A DNA stretch of 64,000 bases from Pollenia angustigena (GCA_930367215.1 OV884059.1:147744511-147808510); one strand, 5' to 3'. Positions 43,229 through 55,515 are shown, numbered from the stretch's first letter. Numbers and translations are program-made. Notes: a model not told the origin generated them from the sequence alone.

Positions 43229-43773
43229 TACCGCCTGAGGTTGTCGTTGTTGTTTCCTACTTTGGCATTGAAGTCACCCAAAAATATCTTAATATCTCCT
43301 GCGGGCAAAGAACTAACCGCATAATCAAGTTGCCCATAAAAATCATCCTTAACACTCTCGTCGTCAGGGTCGGTTGGTGCGTAGCATTGCACAATGGAGA
43401 TTTTACGAAATTTACAGTTGAACCTTGCAGTTAGTATGCGTTCGGAGACTGCCCGGTATTCTAATAGGGCATCTCTGGCCTTTGGTGACAGCAACAGGCC
43501 GACTCCGTTAATCTTGTGGGTGGTGTTTCCGGAATAAATGAAACGGTGACCAGAAGGCAACTGCGTTGTGCCATTGTTCAGCCAGCGAACCTCACTTAAC
43601 CTCAGAATGTCTAGTTTGTATGAGACCATTTCCTTACGCACTTGCTCGAGTCTCGATGTTTCAGAGAGAGTTCTTATATTCCATGTACCAATCATAAACC
43701 GTTGTTTAAAGCCAAAAGTCGTCATCGGGGGGGGATTGTTATTATTTAAATTTGTTGACGTTTCTGTAATCAT
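43228..43773 (-). pseudogene. RTE LINE endonuclease, N-terminal part
   Basis: Frame from Met 43773: MIGTWNIRTLSETSRLEQV, LDILRLSEVRW, FNCKFRKISIVQCYAPT and IFLGDFNAKVG carry the APE motifs. It stops at 43228 after NNDNLRR because of a one-base frameshift; the continuation VMGKHGLG is in the next frame. Confidence 0.85.
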
Positions 43774-43990
43774 ACGAGTTTAGGAAGATTGACTGATTAG
43801 GCCAAAGCCTCCGATCCTAGAGTTGGGGCTGCCAACACCGCTAGGCCGATTTAATACAGGTGAGTTTCAGTGACTAAATGTTATCAGTTGTCACCTATTT
43901 TCCTGAGACGCGTCGGCGTAAGCCTGCACTCAGGATACTCAGTTCTGTACGCCTTCTCACTTTAGCTGTCATCAGACGGTTGCCTGAATA

Positions 43991-44152
43991 ATATTTCCAT
44001 CTTTGGTAAAGCTTAGTTATCATCGTCGAGTAACACACCGAATTAAAAGCTTTTGCCATTTCAAGGGAAATAAGAATCGGGGAATTCTTTTCTATTTTCG
44101 AAAAATTGATCAAAATCATCAAATTGTTTATGAAGTTTGAACTTTTGTCCAC
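43991..44152 (-). pseudogene. LINE RT fragment (motif A) abutting the RTE element
   Basis: Minus strand ILISLEMAKAFNSVCYSTMI then TKLYQRWKYY matches the 'DMAKAFDSVxHxxLI' motif of LINE RTs, with the first catalytic Asp changed to Glu. It appears to be another LINE into which the RTE copy inserted. Confidence 0.6.
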
Positions 44153-44529
44153 TGTAACTCTGTCATTTGTTGACTAATCTTCACAAACGACCCATGGTTA
44201 TTTGAGAAATTTTATTATCTTAAAATAAATACATCATCCGTTAAATATTTGTGAAGATATTTGCATTTAAGTCACATCATCTTTTTTACAAACACAAATA
44301 ACGGTTATTTTGGAATATCTCAAAAACTCTACTTTTGATCATTCTGATTTCATATTCAGAGTCAGCGGACAATTTTAAATAAAGGTGTCAAATTCATTTG
44401 GTCAAACAACTTTCTCGTAGTGTTATAGGTGATGGGAATAGGATAAGGAATGGATATCCCTTAGCCATGCTGGCATTAAGGTGTCAGATTCATTTGGTCA
44501 CGACTTTGTTGGAAATTTGTGACACAGTG
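44153..44529. other. No gene; short direct repeat
   Basis: AGGTGTCAAATTCATTTGGT (44383) and AGGTGTCAGATTCATTTGGT (44479) are direct repeats about 95 bp apart. Nothing coding recognised. Confidence 0.5.
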
Positions 44530-46140
44530 TAATCCTAGCTTTCCTCTGACGATGATGGCAAAGGTTAGTTGTAATTCTAGCCTAGTCCGTGCAAGTCGTC
44601 ACTGAGCGATATTATACGTGCTTACTCGAGGGATTTATAAAATGGAAAATTTTAAAAAATAAGATACGGACGTATTGATAGGAGTGGGTGTAAGGAATAT
44701 CACTGACAACTCAGCAGGTTCTGTGTCAGATTCAGACTCGGATATACAGGGAAAAATTCTGCTACAGGAAAGTCAGTTAATGGCAGAACTGACAGAGACT
44801 AACAGGTCACATCGAAAAAGCCAAGAATGATGTGAGTCGCCTTACCCTTTCTAGAAAAGAAAGCCAAAAAGACTCTTCATCGCACGATGGGCGGGATAGG
44901 CATCTGCTCAGGAAGCACTGGAAGAACGTTGCTAGATTTGAGAGAATCCACGGTTCTATGGGTGCCATCCTAGGGCTTACCTATCCAGCCGGATACACAG
45001 CAATGGCGGCTGGGAAATCAAATGTTGTTATTAAGGACAAAGGATCGTCAGCCAGCCCTGCTGTCGAATTATCAAACCAGGAAGCGGGCATCCGGAAGGA
45101 GGGTAAAAGTTTACCAACCTGAGGACTAATACCCACTACAGCCCACGCGATGAGGACTGGAAATGTCTTAATAAATTCCCGCAGCTCCCAAAAAGGAATC
45201 ACTAATGGAATTGTTACCGGGGCAAACCAGTCCAAATCTGCAAGCAAATCGGGTGATCGTTGGCATAACATAATAATAATAAGGACCCCAATAAAGGGGA
45301 AGTAAAGAGACCGAGGTCCACGTCGAAAAAACGGAGGGCGTCGTCAAGGACGGTATTCTGGTGGCTGTCATCGATTGTACGGATCCTGATGGAAGGATCA
45401 GTGTCGAGAGATGGCAGGTGCAAAAGAACTAACTACGAAAATCTTTAGTGTGAAAGGAAGGCTGGACGAAGTAGCTTTCAAAGCGGCTGACTAGGCAAAA
45501 GGTGTCAGAACTGTCAGTTGGCGCAATCAAAAAACCTTAAGAGTTTTTAAAGCCCGCCATTGGCAGGTGTGGATGCGCTTGTCCTTAAACCAGATTGGGC
45601 GTTATACTTGCCTCTGAGTTGTCAATGATGCCGGTAGTGACAGTATGGATACCTCCACCAAGGCAGAGACTTCCGGTTCGCAGTAGCTCAGGAGTCTCTC
45701 AAAATGCTGATGTCAATAAGAAGGGTTGCAGAATTTGGGTTGGGGTCTATCCGATTTAGGTTTCCTTAAACTGATCAACTCCAAGAGGCTAAAAGTGGTG
45801 CAGATAAACTTGCATAACTGTGAATCAGCCTCATCTGAATTAGTAGCCCACCTCATCGATAATCAAAGAACCCTGGATTAACCACAACCGTGTACAACCC
45901 ACATAGATGAGAAGGTACGAAATTGTATGTCAAGAAATAAACACAAATGTATGATTTCTCATTCTTTAAGTAATGGAGTCCTCACGGTTGTGAGCTAAAG
46001 ACAAAACGTGCTTGGCACTACCATCGGTGTACTCACCATACGAGGTTACCGATCCATCGGCTGTGAAAGTGCGCGAAATGGTAGAGCAATCAAGCAGAAG
46101 GTACTAGGTTGCGACACCAATGCACACGAATTTAACTCTT
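44530..46140 (+). mobile_element. LOA-type LINE, heavily decayed 5' copy
   Basis: GTTAGTTGTAATTCTAGCCT ... TCCGTGCAAGTCGTCACT parallels the leader of the right-hand LINE (60058-60085). Frame 44832-45122 gives RDRHLLRKHWKNVARFERIH, matching RDRHLLRRHRQSVAKFERIY of ORF1. GTGGTGCAGATAAACTTGCA at 45797 matches the ORF2 start (VVQINLHHCES), and GCGACACCAATGCACACGAA at 46109 the CDANAHH motif. Stops and shifts throughout. Confidence 0.8.
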
Positions 46141-47294
46141 AAAAACAAAAATATATTTATGAAGAAGACTTTGATTTTAGTTTCTCGTCATTTTTTTAAT
46201 TTATAAGTAAGAATTTTTTATTATGTAAAAGAATTATGTACATTTCTGTGCATAAACTAATTTATTGTCTAAGTTTGGTGTCAGTCGGTCCAGCGGTTCT
46301 TGAGTTTTACGTATGGTTTATAGAACACGAGCGCAAAGCCCGTCCGTTCAACTTACATTAAAAACAAAAACAAATATTGAAACAAACATTTTTATATATA
46401 AAGATAAAGTGCGAACAGCCTTTGCATTACTATGCTACTTAAAATAATTTAAAGGTTTTTTTAATTTCCAAAAGTCGTTTACATTTGGTAACTTTTTCGA
46501 AAATTTTGGTAGTAATAATGTTTTGGTCGTGCTAGCACTGTTCAATAGACTAAGATACTAATATAAATATATTTTGGTATAAAATAAATTTCATTAAAAA
46601 CGGATTCAATCAAAGAAGCTTTGGCGATCATGATAATTTTTTATGTGTAACTTACTTTCGTTGCCACATAGTACCGCAGCTGCAAGGTTTAAACAGTTTT
46701 TATACCACTAGAGGTAAATGAGGGTATTCTAAGTTTGTCTTTCTGTGTAAAACTTTTTAATATTCATCTAAGACTCGATTGCTTTTTTCCCTTCGAGGGG
46801 AATGAAAATTTCATGGGAACAAAAATTTCACTTGTTATTCACGATAGAGGTGAATAACTTCACTCTCGCCCACATTTTGTCGGATGTTGTGTATTGATAA
46901 AGAAGATGCTTGTAATTAATTTAAATACTTTGGCTCTTGTCGTTCTCCTGATATACATTAAACAAGACATACATAACAAGGATGGATTTATGGGTGAAAT
47001 TAGAGGCAGTCGTGTTTTTTTTTTTTTTTTTGCTCATAACTCAGTATTTTGTGGACCGGTCAGGATTTTTAAATAGCATACAATTCCGGACTATATTATT
47101 TTTATTAACAACAACCGAGTACATACCAAAACAAAATTATAAACTTATACTTCGGTCGGTGAAGGGTATTAAAAGTAAAAAATGTTACAATATTAACGTG
47201 CCAAAATAATATTTGTGCCAACTAGATCCAAAAAACTAATTTGCTTACTAAAATGCTTAACGAAGAATTTAGTTAATGAAATAAATTAACTTAC
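46141..47294 (-). other. Probable BubR1 intron sequence
   Basis: Holds a half palindrome (46311-46365, GTTTATAGAACACGAGCGC) and a fragment (46773-46860) repeated in inverted orientation at 53238-53340 (ATTCACGATAGAGGTGAAT type). No further kinase-domain exon can be read here. Being intron is inferred from the GTAAGT donor at the exon end. Confidence 0.55.
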
Positions 47295-50200
47295 CAAAAC
47301 ACTGCACCATATGCTCCTTCACCAATTAGTTTGATAACTTCAAAATTAACATCATTTATATTGATTTTGGAATGTTGCTTTAGACGTTGTACTGAACCGA
47401 CAAGTTTGCAAGTTGGTAAGCTTTCTAGATAGCTGATAACATAGTGTTGCTCTAGGAAGGCATTTATCAAATCAACATTGAATGGATTTACATTTGGATC
47501 AATGCAGATATTTTTAATAATTTGTTGTGTTTGATTTAGATCAGACTCTGCATGAACATAATTGTTTTGAGCGGATGTTTTATATGCATCAGCATCATCC
47601 CAAATATGAACTCGTGGTTTCGGTGTTTTCGGTGTTTGTTTATGATAAATACTCATCTCACACTCGACGTCATTCAGTTCAGGTGATTCTAAAATTTCAA
47701 TGGGTTTGTCTGATATTGTAGGTAGTTTTTTAGCTTTAATGGCCGCCGATTCAGATGCACTAATTTCAATACTAAAATCATTGTTGCTTAGAGACCTATC
47801 GATAAAACTTAGTTTTGGTTTTGTTGAGTTCTCAGTTTGTAATACTTGAAGTGGACTTTTTAAACTCGAAGAAGATGTCGAATTTGAGTTAATCTCTGTA
47901 GCCCTAATGTGCAATGATTTTTCTGGTAATTGTTTTGCATTACTCATTACTAAAGGTCCATGGTTTGGCAGCCAAGTAGAATTCTTTATCGTACTAATAT
48001 CTGTACCAAACATATCGGTTTCACAATTAAGTTCGAAATATTTATTATCATCACTGCCGTTTGAACGTTTTTTCTCTTTGCTTAATATTGTTTCCTTACT
48101 AGTGGTGGATATATTTACAATTTTCGAATCGTTTTCATGCAAATTTCTTGCATTTTCAGGTTTTTTTTTTACAGACTCGTTAAGAAATCTTATTGTGGAA
48201 GTAGTTTTATTTGGTTGTTCCATAGTTATTTCCTTGGTGTCATTAGGTATTGAAGGTGGTTCATTAATTTTTGAAAAACCTTTTATAAATGTATCCATAA
48301 GAATGTTTTTTAAATTTGGGCTTTTTAAATCTGCCTTAGGCAATGGAGATAGAAATCTTAATCTTGTTTCCTTACTAGTAGTGGATATATCTTCAGTTTT
48401 GGAATTATTTTGGTGCAATTTTCCTGCAGTTTCAAGTTTTTGTTTTTCAGACTCATTGAGAAACCTTAACGTGGAATTGTTTTTACTTGGCTGTATCATT
48501 ATTGTTTCCTTGTCGTTAGGAGGTGGTTCATTAATTTCTGAAAAGCCTTTCATATATGTATCCATAAGAATGCTTTTTAAATGTGTGCTATCCTGTTTTC
48601 TAATTGAATTCGTTTTGGGATTAGGCGTTTGTTGCCAGTAAATATTATCATCAACTATGTTTTTGGCCAAGTCTTCTTTAGAAATATCATTTTGTGATGT
48701 TTTCAAAGTGCATTTCATGGAAGTTTGTTTTAATAATCTAGGTTCCATGGTCTGTGAGCGTATTACGGATTCATTGGGTTGAGTTTCGGGGATATGCGAG
48801 AGATCTGACAGTAATGAAACATTCCGCAGATTAGCTTTTTCCGATTCACCCATTTTGTGTTGTGCATTTTTAATTATTGAAAATTCGGGTAAAATTGACT
48901 CGTTTATAGTTTTTTGTGAATTTTTCGTTAGAAATTGTTTGCTTAGTATTTGAGAACCTTCAATTATTGAGAAATCAGGAATGAAAGAATCACTGAAAGC
49001 AGATTTGCTTTCAGGTTTTACTTTAGTTTGTGTTGGTTGAGCATCTTCAATTAATGAAAAATCAGCCAAAAATGAATCTTTCAGATTATTTTTTAAACGG
49101 GAGGATTGTTCGTTTACAGATTTCATGGCCGGGTGTAATCTATTTTTTTGTAAATCTGGAGTTTTTTTTTCACAGAAACGTTTTGAATTAAATGTTAAAG
49201 GAGTTCTAGAGTCTGCAGCAGTTCTTATTTGCGATAAGTGACCCTTTTCAGCTTGTTTAGTTGCTTTAGGTGGAGTATGTCCAAAGAACTCAAAAGAATC
49301 GTCTTGATTCATGGGTTCCGCTAAAAGGTTTTCTGTTGCCACTTTAACTTCTATTTTTTTATCTTTAGACTTCGTTGGTCCAGGGGGTGTTAAAATAAAT
49401 TTCGAAATAGTCTCTGTTTTATCTTCGGGAAAATTAGAAACTTTGGGTGGTCCTAATAATATGTTTGATATAGTTTCCGTTTTGTCTTCCTGAAATTGTA
49501 CTGCAACCGGAGGAGCAAATACCATTTTTGATATTGTTTGTGTGTTATCATCTTGATATTTAACCTGTTGGGTTGTCATAAGCATTTTAGGAATAGTTTC
49601 AGTTTTATCATCTTGGAAACGTATGGGTGGTAGTGCTTTAAATGCAGCTCCAGCAGCCGTGTCTTCCTTTTCTTCTAAACGAGAAAAATTACCAACTTTT
49701 TTTTCATTTTTCTCCATCGAATCTTCAAAAATAGAAAAATCTAAGCCACTACCTGTTCCTTTCTTTTTTAACCTCATGGCGCCTGGTGTTGCCATAGGTG
49801 TCTGTGGTTTTGAAGCATTAGTATCCGTAACGTTTAGAATTTTGAAGGTGTTTATCATTTTGTTTACACTTTGTTGGCTAGGAGAAATAACAGATGTTTC
49901 GCAGCTTAACTCTTTTACTGTTTCTAAAACGTGCTGTGGCTGATAAGAGGAACAATTTGTGGTAATTTGAACTTGAGAATCTACATCGAATTCAGGTGAA
50001 CTTATAGTTGATTTTGTAGTAGCACCTGTGGTATGAGTACCTTGAGTATTTCCATGCTCAGAAATTTCTAAAATAGTAGATAATTGCTGTCGGGGTGGGG
50101 AATAAGCAACAACTGGCGCAGCTCCGACCACACAGTGCTGATTGTCAGCCGGTTCATCTCTTTGTTCGACTAAAGGCGGCGTTGTTGAGTCTTTTAAAAT

Positions 50201-51760
50201 ATTACCAAACTGCCTTTGAGGTTGCAATTTTGTAATAGCTTTTGGAGTGCTTGCACTTTGAGCTTTTAAAAATATATTAAATGTTTGGGTTGAGCAAGTT
50301 TCTTCAGGTTCAAAAATTCCACCTGTACCACAACTAAAATCTGGTTTTGGTATAGATTTGGGACTTTTTTGCATTAAATTTTCATCATCAAATATTTCAA
50401 AAGGTATTTGATCAGATGCTCCAGCTACTGTAACTGAATTAGCGATAGGTAAAGCAGGAGCTTTAAAATGAAAATCACTTATGTCTGGTACAAGCGGCTT
50501 TATTGCTGAAAATGGTGTTTTATTGCTATTAATCTCTAACGCACTTTCATCTTTAAATATTTCAAAAGGTTTGGATAAAACTGGCTGATCCTTTTCAGGG
50601 TTAACATTTGTTTGCAATTGTTCACTTGGATTTTGAGATTCCTCTTCAAAATAGGTTCGTTTTAAGCTTGAGGATTGAATATTTAAAATTTGAGAAGTTG
50701 CCCCATGGTTGTAATTTTCAGGTTCTGCAGCTTTTGCTACCACTGGGCTGGATGGAGAACCAGTTATTGGACCACTCACTTTAGAATTTTCTTCTTTCTC
50801 AATTTGTTCTGAAACTGCAGGCATTTTACTGGAAGCTTTAAAAGCAGAAGGCGCCAGAGACTTCCGTATTGGAAAAAAACTTTTACGCCGTTGTATTTTA
50901 TCACTTGTTAGACATATGGTTTCTTCCATATCGGTGGTCGTGATAATAGTTTCATTACGTTTAATACGCAAAGCCAAAATTTCCTCAAACTGTCTTTCAA
51001 CTTTGTCTTTCTCATTATAAATTTCGTTAAAAGCCACTTTAAGACCAGGTAAGTTTTCTGGTATATATGTTTCATCTATTGCATCACGTTTTTGGGGGTT
51101 CGATTTCACAGCAAAGTGAGGGTATAAACGTATATTATACTCAGAACCACAGCCCCAATACACATCACGTTCTTTCGTAAATTTGTTTTGTATACCACGC
51201 TTTTTAAGTATATAATAGGCCTTAAGTTCTTCTGGTTGAAATTCCATATTTGGCCTAGGATATAATTTACATTTATTATATTCAGGTATTGAATTTTTAT
51301 CCGGCATTTCTTCTGTAGTGACCGGTGTTATCCAACCTTTAATAGGTTTAGTACTTGCACAAAAATTTGAAACATAAATAAAAGGTTTGTCAAATTTAAT
51401 TGCATGCTCAGCAATCGGTATAGGTGGTACGCAAGGTTTTTTAACTTCCTCGTTAGTGCTAATTGCACCATCATCTCGATCGTCCATATGTATTTGAAAA
51501 CCTAACTCATTTGCAGCTGTTGTTTTGCTAAATAATTTTCCTTTTTTTCGCATATGTGCTCTGTTCCAGGGTCCAGGTTCTTTTTGATTTTCTTGATTTC
51601 GTGCAGCATCTATTATGGAACGAAATATAGATTTGCCATCTTCGTTAGCCACATTTGTATTTTCTGGATGTGTTGTAAGAATATTTGGGCTTTCATTTTC
51701 ATCCTTAAAAACTTCAACTCTCGCATTTCCACGTTGATGAGAGGTTGAAGGGAGATCAAT
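47295..51760 (-). CDS. BubR1: BubR1 (BUB1B/Mad3) spindle-checkpoint kinase, large internal exon
   Basis: One open frame from the acceptor TTTTTTAAG|ATTGATCTC (51760) to the donor TTTTG|GTAAGTTAAT (47295). Phases inferred as 0 at the start and 2 at the end. Numbered from the in-frame Met at 51787: GPGPWNRAHMRKKGKLFS (71-87), a GLEBS/Bub3-binding segment (LYPRPNMEFQPEELKAYYIL, 175-194), ABBA-type FEIFKDE (408), FEIFDDE (463) and FSIFEDS (684), and a B56-PP2A docking motif LSTILE (569-574, LxxIxE). Several internal repeats follow, then VNFEVIKLIGEGAYGAVF, the kinase glycine loop. BubR1 restrains APC/C-Cdc20 at unattached kinetochores and recruits PP2A. The TPR/KEN N-terminus and the rest of the kinase lie in exons outside the window. 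Confidence 0.9.
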
Positions 51761-52235
51761 CTTAAAAAAAAAAAACAAATATAACAATTAATTAGATAAG
51801 TTAGCCAAAAAATAAAGTTTAAAATATATATTTATTTATTTATTCATATACATATGTATGCTTAAGCTACATATATATACCTTCTATCTTCTTCTTCTAT
51901 ATATATATATATATATAAAAGAGGTTTTTTCCATACGTTTGGGTTAGTTTTGGACTAGTCCTGGTCCCTTGTGGACTACTCTTTACACGCGTGTTTGGAC
52001 TGGTACTATTATTTGCAGGGTGTATGTATGTATGTATTTATGTATCAGAGAACTGCAACGAGCACCCGTTTTTATGATTTTTGATACTCGCCTTAAAACG
52101 AGTTGCGGTGAAGTTAATACAGCCTATTGCTTTTATATGAGCTCGCCAGGCTCGTAAGAAATTGTGTTTGCAACATACGAGCCTTTAGTAAACGCAATGA
52201 AATTTATATGAGTTCTGTTTTGTATTGTTTCGTAA
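51761..52235 (-). other. Probable BubR1 intron; microsatellites and MITE fragment
   Basis: A T-rich tract precedes the acceptor (51761-51776). (TA)n at 51898-51918 and (TATG)n near 52022 are microsatellites. 51927-52021 is a truncated inverted copy of the 30798-31171 MITE (complement begins ACCCTGCAAATAATAG and carries GGACTAGTCC). No exon recognised. Confidence 0.65.
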
Positions 52236-52379
52236 GTCTGGGATCACACTATGAAAGTTTTCTTTCAGAAAGTCTAAGTTTATGGGTGAGAGAGGAGAGA
52301 AAAAATCATGTTCTCTTCCCCTCTCACCAATAAACTCAGACTTTCTGAAAGAAAACTTTCATAGTGTGAACCTAGACTA
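52236..52379. repeat. Near-perfect palindrome / foldback MITE
   Basis: Arms of about 58 nt: AGTCTGGGATCACACTATGA then AAGTTTTCTTTCAGAAAGTC on the left, and the complement ending GTGTGAACCTAGACT on the right. Only about 28 nt of loop. It would form a long hairpin if transcribed. Confidence 0.85.
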
Positions 52380-52431
52380 AATTAATTTTTTCAACATTCG
52401 GCAATAGCATTCGTACTTCTGATAACTTGGT

Positions 52432-52733
52432 GGCCACACGATCAAGTTTTGCCTTTCAATTTGCAATACACTCTCAGTTTTTTACTAACACACTCACAAT
52501 TTTTAAATTGACCACGAGATGGCTTTCAATTTCACCTTTCCATTTGTTTGGCAATATTACTCTCAATTTAACAGCTGAGTACAAGTTTGTCTTTATAAAT
52601 TGTGTTGTTGTTGATATCTTGGAAGTAAATTGCTTACAAATTGAGTGCAGCCTACGTCACAGCTTTCAATTTATATACATTTTGACAAGCAGTATATGTA
52701 AAAGACTATCAAGAACAACTTGATCGTGTGGCC
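52432..52733. mobile_element. ~300-bp MITE with GGCCACACGATCAAGTT ends
   Basis: Perfect 17-bp inverted ends (52432, 52717-52733). The interior repeats CTTTCAATTT / CTCTCAATTT several times (52449, 52524, 52560, 52664). No coding. Target duplication not resolved. Confidence 0.75.
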
Positions 52734-53237
52734 GAATGGTAAATCAACTAATTTTCTCTCTTTTATTCAATGTTCTCTATCAGTGATGCCCACTTTTTTT
52801 AAGCAAAAAGCACTTTAAAATTTAAAATAAGCACTATTTCGAGCAAAAAAAAGCGTAAAGCACTAAGCCATTTTAACAATTTAATTAAACACAAAACAAG
52901 TTGCATTCGGCTGTGTCTAACATTATATACCTCCAAAATTTAAAGAAAAGGCGACGGCGTTGATGGGGACCATTTTCATTTAAGATTAAATAATATATAT
53001 ACATTTGTATATAAACATTTTAACATGTATTATTATTATCTTCAATAAAAATAATATCATCCAAATCATTTAGAGTTTAAATTGGCCATAAAACAGTTCA
53101 ATTACCGAAAATTTGCAATGACCGACCATTGTTTATTAAACCTAATGACAGCCCATATTTGATAAAAAAAAAACTTATATTTTATCATTTAAATAAATCT
53201 AAATTAAAATCGTGCAAAGTTTAATAAAACAATTGGC

Positions 53238-53340
53238 TTATGATATTCACCCCTATCGTGAATAACAAGTGGAATTTTTATTCCCATGAAATTTTCATTC
53301 CCCTTGAAGGAAAAAAAGCAATCGTGAATCTCATGTGAAA
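53238..53340 (-). repeat. Dispersed repeat fragment shared with 46773-46860
   Basis: The complement reads CACGATTGCTTTTTTTCC, GGGGAATGAAAATTTCATGG and TTCACGATAGGGGTGAAT, matching 46773-46860 with few changes. It is present on opposite strands either side of the BubR1 exon. Family unknown. Confidence 0.7.
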
Positions 53341-55375
53341 AATTGTTCACGCTATCAGTTCCAGTGAATGTAAAAAAAGAAGAAAGATTAAAAAAATTAA
53401 AAATCAATGAAATTTTTGTTCAAAAATATTCAAGTATATATTTTAAAGAAAAGTTAAAATAATAAAGCAAAATATTTAGTATTGAAGGGATAGTTTGATT
53501 ACAACGTTAGTTTTTTGCACTTTTTAAATTTAATGTAGTAAAAAATTTTCCAAAATTCTGTTACCAGGTCAAACGAAAGTTTCACAAATCCGCAGGCAAT
53601 CTACCTGTTGCTTTGCATTTTGTTGAGCCATATATCGGTTTGTGCCTTTTTAACTTTATTAACCCTTAATATTCGATTTATAGGAGGAGCTACTTACATA
53701 CATGTTCTGTTCCCTAGCAAAAATAAAATCAAAATGTAGATATTTTGAATTTAAAATATGTTTATATACTATTCTTTTAAAATAAATAAAAAAATAGAAG
53801 GAATATAAATGATGAATGCATAATTTATATGATGAAAATAACCAAAAAAATAATTGTTATATTTTGTTATAAAATTTTTTTAGCCTTTTCTTGTTTTGGT
53901 TTTCATCAGTGTTGCCAGATAAATTTGTGTCAAAATCGTCAATTTCCTGAGAAAAAAAATAAAAAAGATCGTTTTTTTGTTTTAAGAATCGTGCAATTTA
54001 AAATCAATTTTAAACAAATTTGTTTCGACTTTTATTATAAAATAATCAAACAAAAACATAGTTAAAGTTCATGGGTATTTAATAATTTTATTAAATTTAT
54101 ATATTTATTAGAGGTCTGCAACGAGTAACTTTTTTCTTCACATGTGAAACTCGCTGTCGAATATAGTATTTATTTGTTCTCTTGCTTAACGCGCAAAAAG
54201 TGAAGAGAAGTGATTGTTGTTTTTATAAATACTAACATACAGCAGCCGAAGATGAAATATGTTCCGAAAAAAAGGAACATATTAAAATGGGTACAACGAA
54301 AAAGAAGAACCTATAAAATTATGATCACTTCATGTGGTACTTGTAGTAAAGCTGAAATTTGTGTTATTACCAAAAAATTAGACAAAAATGTATTTCTTAA
54401 GACTAGATAATTAGAAATGTTTTTGTGTAATTTAGCCTAAATATTTTTTCATATACAAGTAAATATTATTGCAAATAAATTTCACTTTTAAATAAATAAA
54501 AATCTAAATGATCTAAATAAATAAAGTTATGTAGGTATTAACATACCTCATTTATTTCCATTTTTTTTTTATTAAACTTAACAGTTAAAAAAGACAATAT
54601 TTTTTGTTTTTAATGTTTGCAAAACTTCACGTGGTACTGATGGTACCTAGTGAAGTTTGGCTGTCGCATGATACTCGACCGTTCGTTTTATGAATGGTCA
54701 AGTGAGAGAGAAAAACGAACAAGTGGTTAGCAAGCACAAACAAAGTCGAGTAACAACCAATAGTTACTTGCTAATTTTGTTGTTCTCAAAAACATGTACC
54801 ATGTTTTTTATTATAGTTCGAGTAAGTGTTCATGCTTTGCTAGATCATATGTACTTTTTAAGTACAAATCCATTTGTGCAGGCGACTAATATTTATTTTG
54901 TTAAGCTGGAGGATAATTTTTTACAAAATTATTTATTTTCTTTAATCCGATAACAATTTAAAATTGTTATTTTCCCCTGGAGAAGTTACACAAAGGCATG
55001 AGAAAATATAATTTTAAACAAAAAATACAATATTGTTACGTTACTGCCTTTCAATAACGTTTTGGTTTATTTCCTTTATAATAAACCGTTTCGAGTTCTT
55101 TTATTGCAATTCAAATAAAACAAATAAACACAACACTTTTGCTACGGTTTACAATTTACACAACTATATTTAGTACTTAGTCACTTTAACAACCGTAATT
55201 AACAGCTTTTATTTATTGCTCACTATGTGATCCACACACTTGAAAGTGTAAACTAAAACTGATTTGGCAACGTCATTTCGCAATTATTTATACTCAATAA
55301 CATTTATCTAGAAAGCTCCAGAATGTTTCTGGTATGTTTGATATTTTACTATTTGATGTTAACGACTAATACATT

Positions 55376-55515
55376 CGGCCTTATTCCGGATGTCGTTATC
55401 GTCATCGACAGTGTCGTTTTTTGTAATAGATTAAAGTGACACACTGCCTGTGTTCTTTAATCTTCTACAAAAAACGGCACTGTCGATGACGATAACGACA
55501 ACCGGAATAAAGCTG
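55376..55515. mobile_element. 140-bp palindromic MITE inside the solo LTR
   Basis: CGGCCTTATTCCGGATGTCG and the complement of CAGCTTTATTCCGGTTGTCG, arms about 60 nt. ATT lies at both sides (55373-55375, 55516-55518). The uninterrupted site is visible in the neighbouring tandem repeat (AATACATTGGCTATG at 55614-55628), which proves the insertion. Confidence 0.88.

Larger units (their letters stand above)
40780..43990 (-). mobile_element. RTE-type LINE, internally deleted and frameshifted
   Basis: On the minus strand: a leader (about 43990-43774), APE endonuclease, RT and a C-terminal DRxRWRxFVDALC domain, then a 3' UTR ending in (TA)n at about 40800-40822. RTE-clade elements of insects have exactly this 'IGTWNIRTL...DRIRWREFV' organisation with short-repeat tails (established). 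It adjoins the end of the 38988-40773 transposon. Confidence 0.85.

Noticed and set aside
44832..45122. 96-codon frame as a possible host gene
   Set aside because: RDRHLLRKHWKNVARFERIH matches ORF1 of the LOA LINE at 60.7 kb, and the flanks follow the same element.
47907..48641. 244-codon plus-strand frame opposite the BubR1 exon
   Set aside because: Antisense to a longer conserved minus-strand frame, hydrophobic low-complexity composition, and no recognisable domain; it is a shadow.
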